Origin: Candidatus Dormiibacterota bacterium | GTDB taxonomy: Bacteria > Chloroflexota > Dormibacteria > Dormibacterales > Dormibacteraceae | Reading direction: 5' to 3' | Assembly: GCA_024280995.1 (NCBI GenBank) | Contig: JAMXLM010000016.1 | Coordinates: forward strand, 1 to 40,232 | Length of the DNA stretch: 40,232 bases | Shown: positions 39,444 through 40,232 of the stretch, one piece after another | Position numbering within the stretch: the first letter of the stretch is position 1 | Layout of the letters: each line of letters begins with the position of its first letter | Position numbers and translations under genes: made by a program | Notes under the pieces: model-generated | The model's database searches: none | Told to the model about the DNA's origin: nothing | What the model saw: the letters and a program-made list of their open reading frames with translations, nothing else

Positions 39444-40232
39444 GCGGGAAATCGCCGCCGTCGCGGCGATGGCGATCGCCGTCCTGCTCCTCCACCTCGC
39501 GACCAACGCGCGCTACGACTTCCACCGCGACTCCCTGTACTACATGGACAGCGCCCGACATCCCGCGTGGGGTTACGTCGATTACCCGCCGGTGACGCCG
39601 ACGATCGGGCGCCTGAGCCTGTGGTTGTTCGGCCCATCGGTGTGGGGGTTGAGGCTGTGGCCGTCAGTGGCCGGCGCGGTCATGGTCGTGCTCGCGGCGA
39701 TGATCGCCCGCGAGCTTGGCGGCGGCCGGACAGCGCGCACTCTCGCCGCCCTGGGTGCGGCGACGAGCCTGGTGCTCCTGGGCGCCAACTGGCTGTTTCA
39801 GACGGTGACGTTCGATCAGCTCATCTGGCTGACATGCCTCTGGCTCATGGCCCGGCTGCTGCGCACGGGGGACAGGCGACTCTGGCTCGCGCTTGGCGTT
39901 GCGGTCGGCCTTGGACTCGAGACCAAGTACACGATCGTCGCCCTGGTCGCCGGCCTCGCAATGGGCACGGTGCTCACGCCCCTCCGCCGCGATCTCGCCT
40001 CGCCGTGGCCATGGATTGCGGCGGGTCTTGCCTTCGTGATCTTCCTTCCCAACCTCGCCTGGCAGGTCGCCAACGGGTGGCCTTCGGTCGAGTACACCCT
40101 CAACCACAAGTCCGCGCAGTCGGTCGACTTCTCGCCGCTCACCTTTCTCGCCGAGCAGCTCGCCCTGATCGGCCCGGTCGCGATCCCGGTGTGGGGCGCG
40201 GGCATGTTCTGGCTCTGGCGTGATCCGGCCCG
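39436..40232 (+). CDS. GT39-family membrane glycosyltransferase, cut by window end
   Basis: At least 265 residues, open to the end of the window. After a first helix (IAVLLLHLATNARY) comes the family loop DFHRDSLYYMDSARHPAWGY and VDYPPVTPTIGRL, with the Asp expected to act in catalysis; about six further helices follow (SVAGAVMVVLAAMIARELGG, LVLLGANWLFQTVTFDQLIW, GVAVGLGLETKYTIV). A TTG at 39436, overlapping the preceding stop by 8 nt, gives a complete first helix; ATG 39469 would trim it. It is the second GT39 enzyme in the window and is not closely similar to the one at 15699-17669. Confidence 0.85.
   Translation, partial: MSRREIAAVAAMAIAVLLLHLATNARYDFHRDSLYYMDSARHPAWGYVDYPPVTPTIGRLSLWLFGPSVWGLRLWPSVAGAVMVVLAAMIARELGGGRTARTLAALGAATSLVLLGANWLFQTVTFDQLIWLTCLWLMARLLRTGDRRLWLALGVAVGLGLETKYTIVALVAGLAMGTVLTPLRRDLASPWPWIAAGLAFVIFLPNLAWQVANGWPSVEYTLNHKSAQSVDFSPLTFLAEQLALIGPVAIPVWGAGMFWLWRDPA

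Noticed and set aside
1..40232. CRISPR arrays, insertion sequences, tRNA or rRNA genes
   Set aside because: No spaced direct repeats, transposase-like proteins or cloverleaf-like sequences were recognised by eye; a tRNAscan or Infernal run would be decisive.

Overview
The window is a gene-dense (about 90% or more coding), high-G+C stretch of a bacterial chromosome with no gene-free gap above 300 bp. No tRNA, rRNA, CRISPR array or insertion sequence was recognised. The mix is: a Sec-containing, Tat-exported formate dehydrogenase; a coproporphyrin-type heme pathway (ChdC plus a B. subtilis-like ferrochelatase); an archaeal-type ATP-dependent DNA ligase; GT39 and GT2/GtrA membrane glycosyltransferases; and several genes whose start codon sits 5-9 nt after a -10-like hexamer without a Shine-Dalgarno. 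This suits a soil-type monoderm such as Chloroflexota, Dormibacterota or Actinomycetota. That assignment is inference; no marker gene fixes it.

Layout. 1-4837 (minus): a short luciferase-like protein, then formate dehydrogenase alpha (one gene read through an in-frame UGA), fdhE and the truncated beta subunit. 4897-12730 (plus): a HTH regulator followed by hemA, hemC, a hemD-hemB fusion, chdC, hemL, hemE and hemH, almost all with 4-nt stop/start overlaps. Together these encode glutamyl-tRNA to coproporphyrinogen III, iron insertion and coproheme decarboxylation. Only the coproporphyrinogen oxidase (CgoX/HemY) is absent. 12755-18844 (minus): Tat-exported ferritin-like protein, DNA ligase, GT39 and GT2-GtrA. 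18928-20074 (plus): cupin and SDR. 20075-22326: ABC exporter divergent from a MarR regulator. 22413-23681: YjeH-like amino-acid exporter. 23744-29475 (minus): complete oligopeptide ABC importer, oppABCDF.

29476-39443 is a regulator-rich region: PadR, ankyrin protein, MocR, DinB-TPR protein, MerR plus a small membrane protein, a soluble histidine kinase, ArsR-AHSA1 with VOC and YCII-SnoaL proteins, and a Gfo/Idh plus TIM-barrel pair. The window ends inside another GT39 gene.

The most notable signals are: (i) UGA codon 197 of the formate dehydrogenase with a well-formed bacterial SECIS hairpin exactly 11 nt downstream; (ii) the HemD-HemB fusion and a HemA lacking the dimerisation domain in the same operon; (iii) two near-identical PadR-type dyads (ATGT-N8-ACAT), one over the -35 of the oppA promoter and one between mocR and the DinB gene; (iv) a MerR-type promoter (TTGACT, 20-bp spacer with dyad, TAGCGT) inside the 3' end of the merR gene and firing into the next gene; (v) dyads placed in or on the promoters of fdnG, marR/ABC and arsR/VOC.
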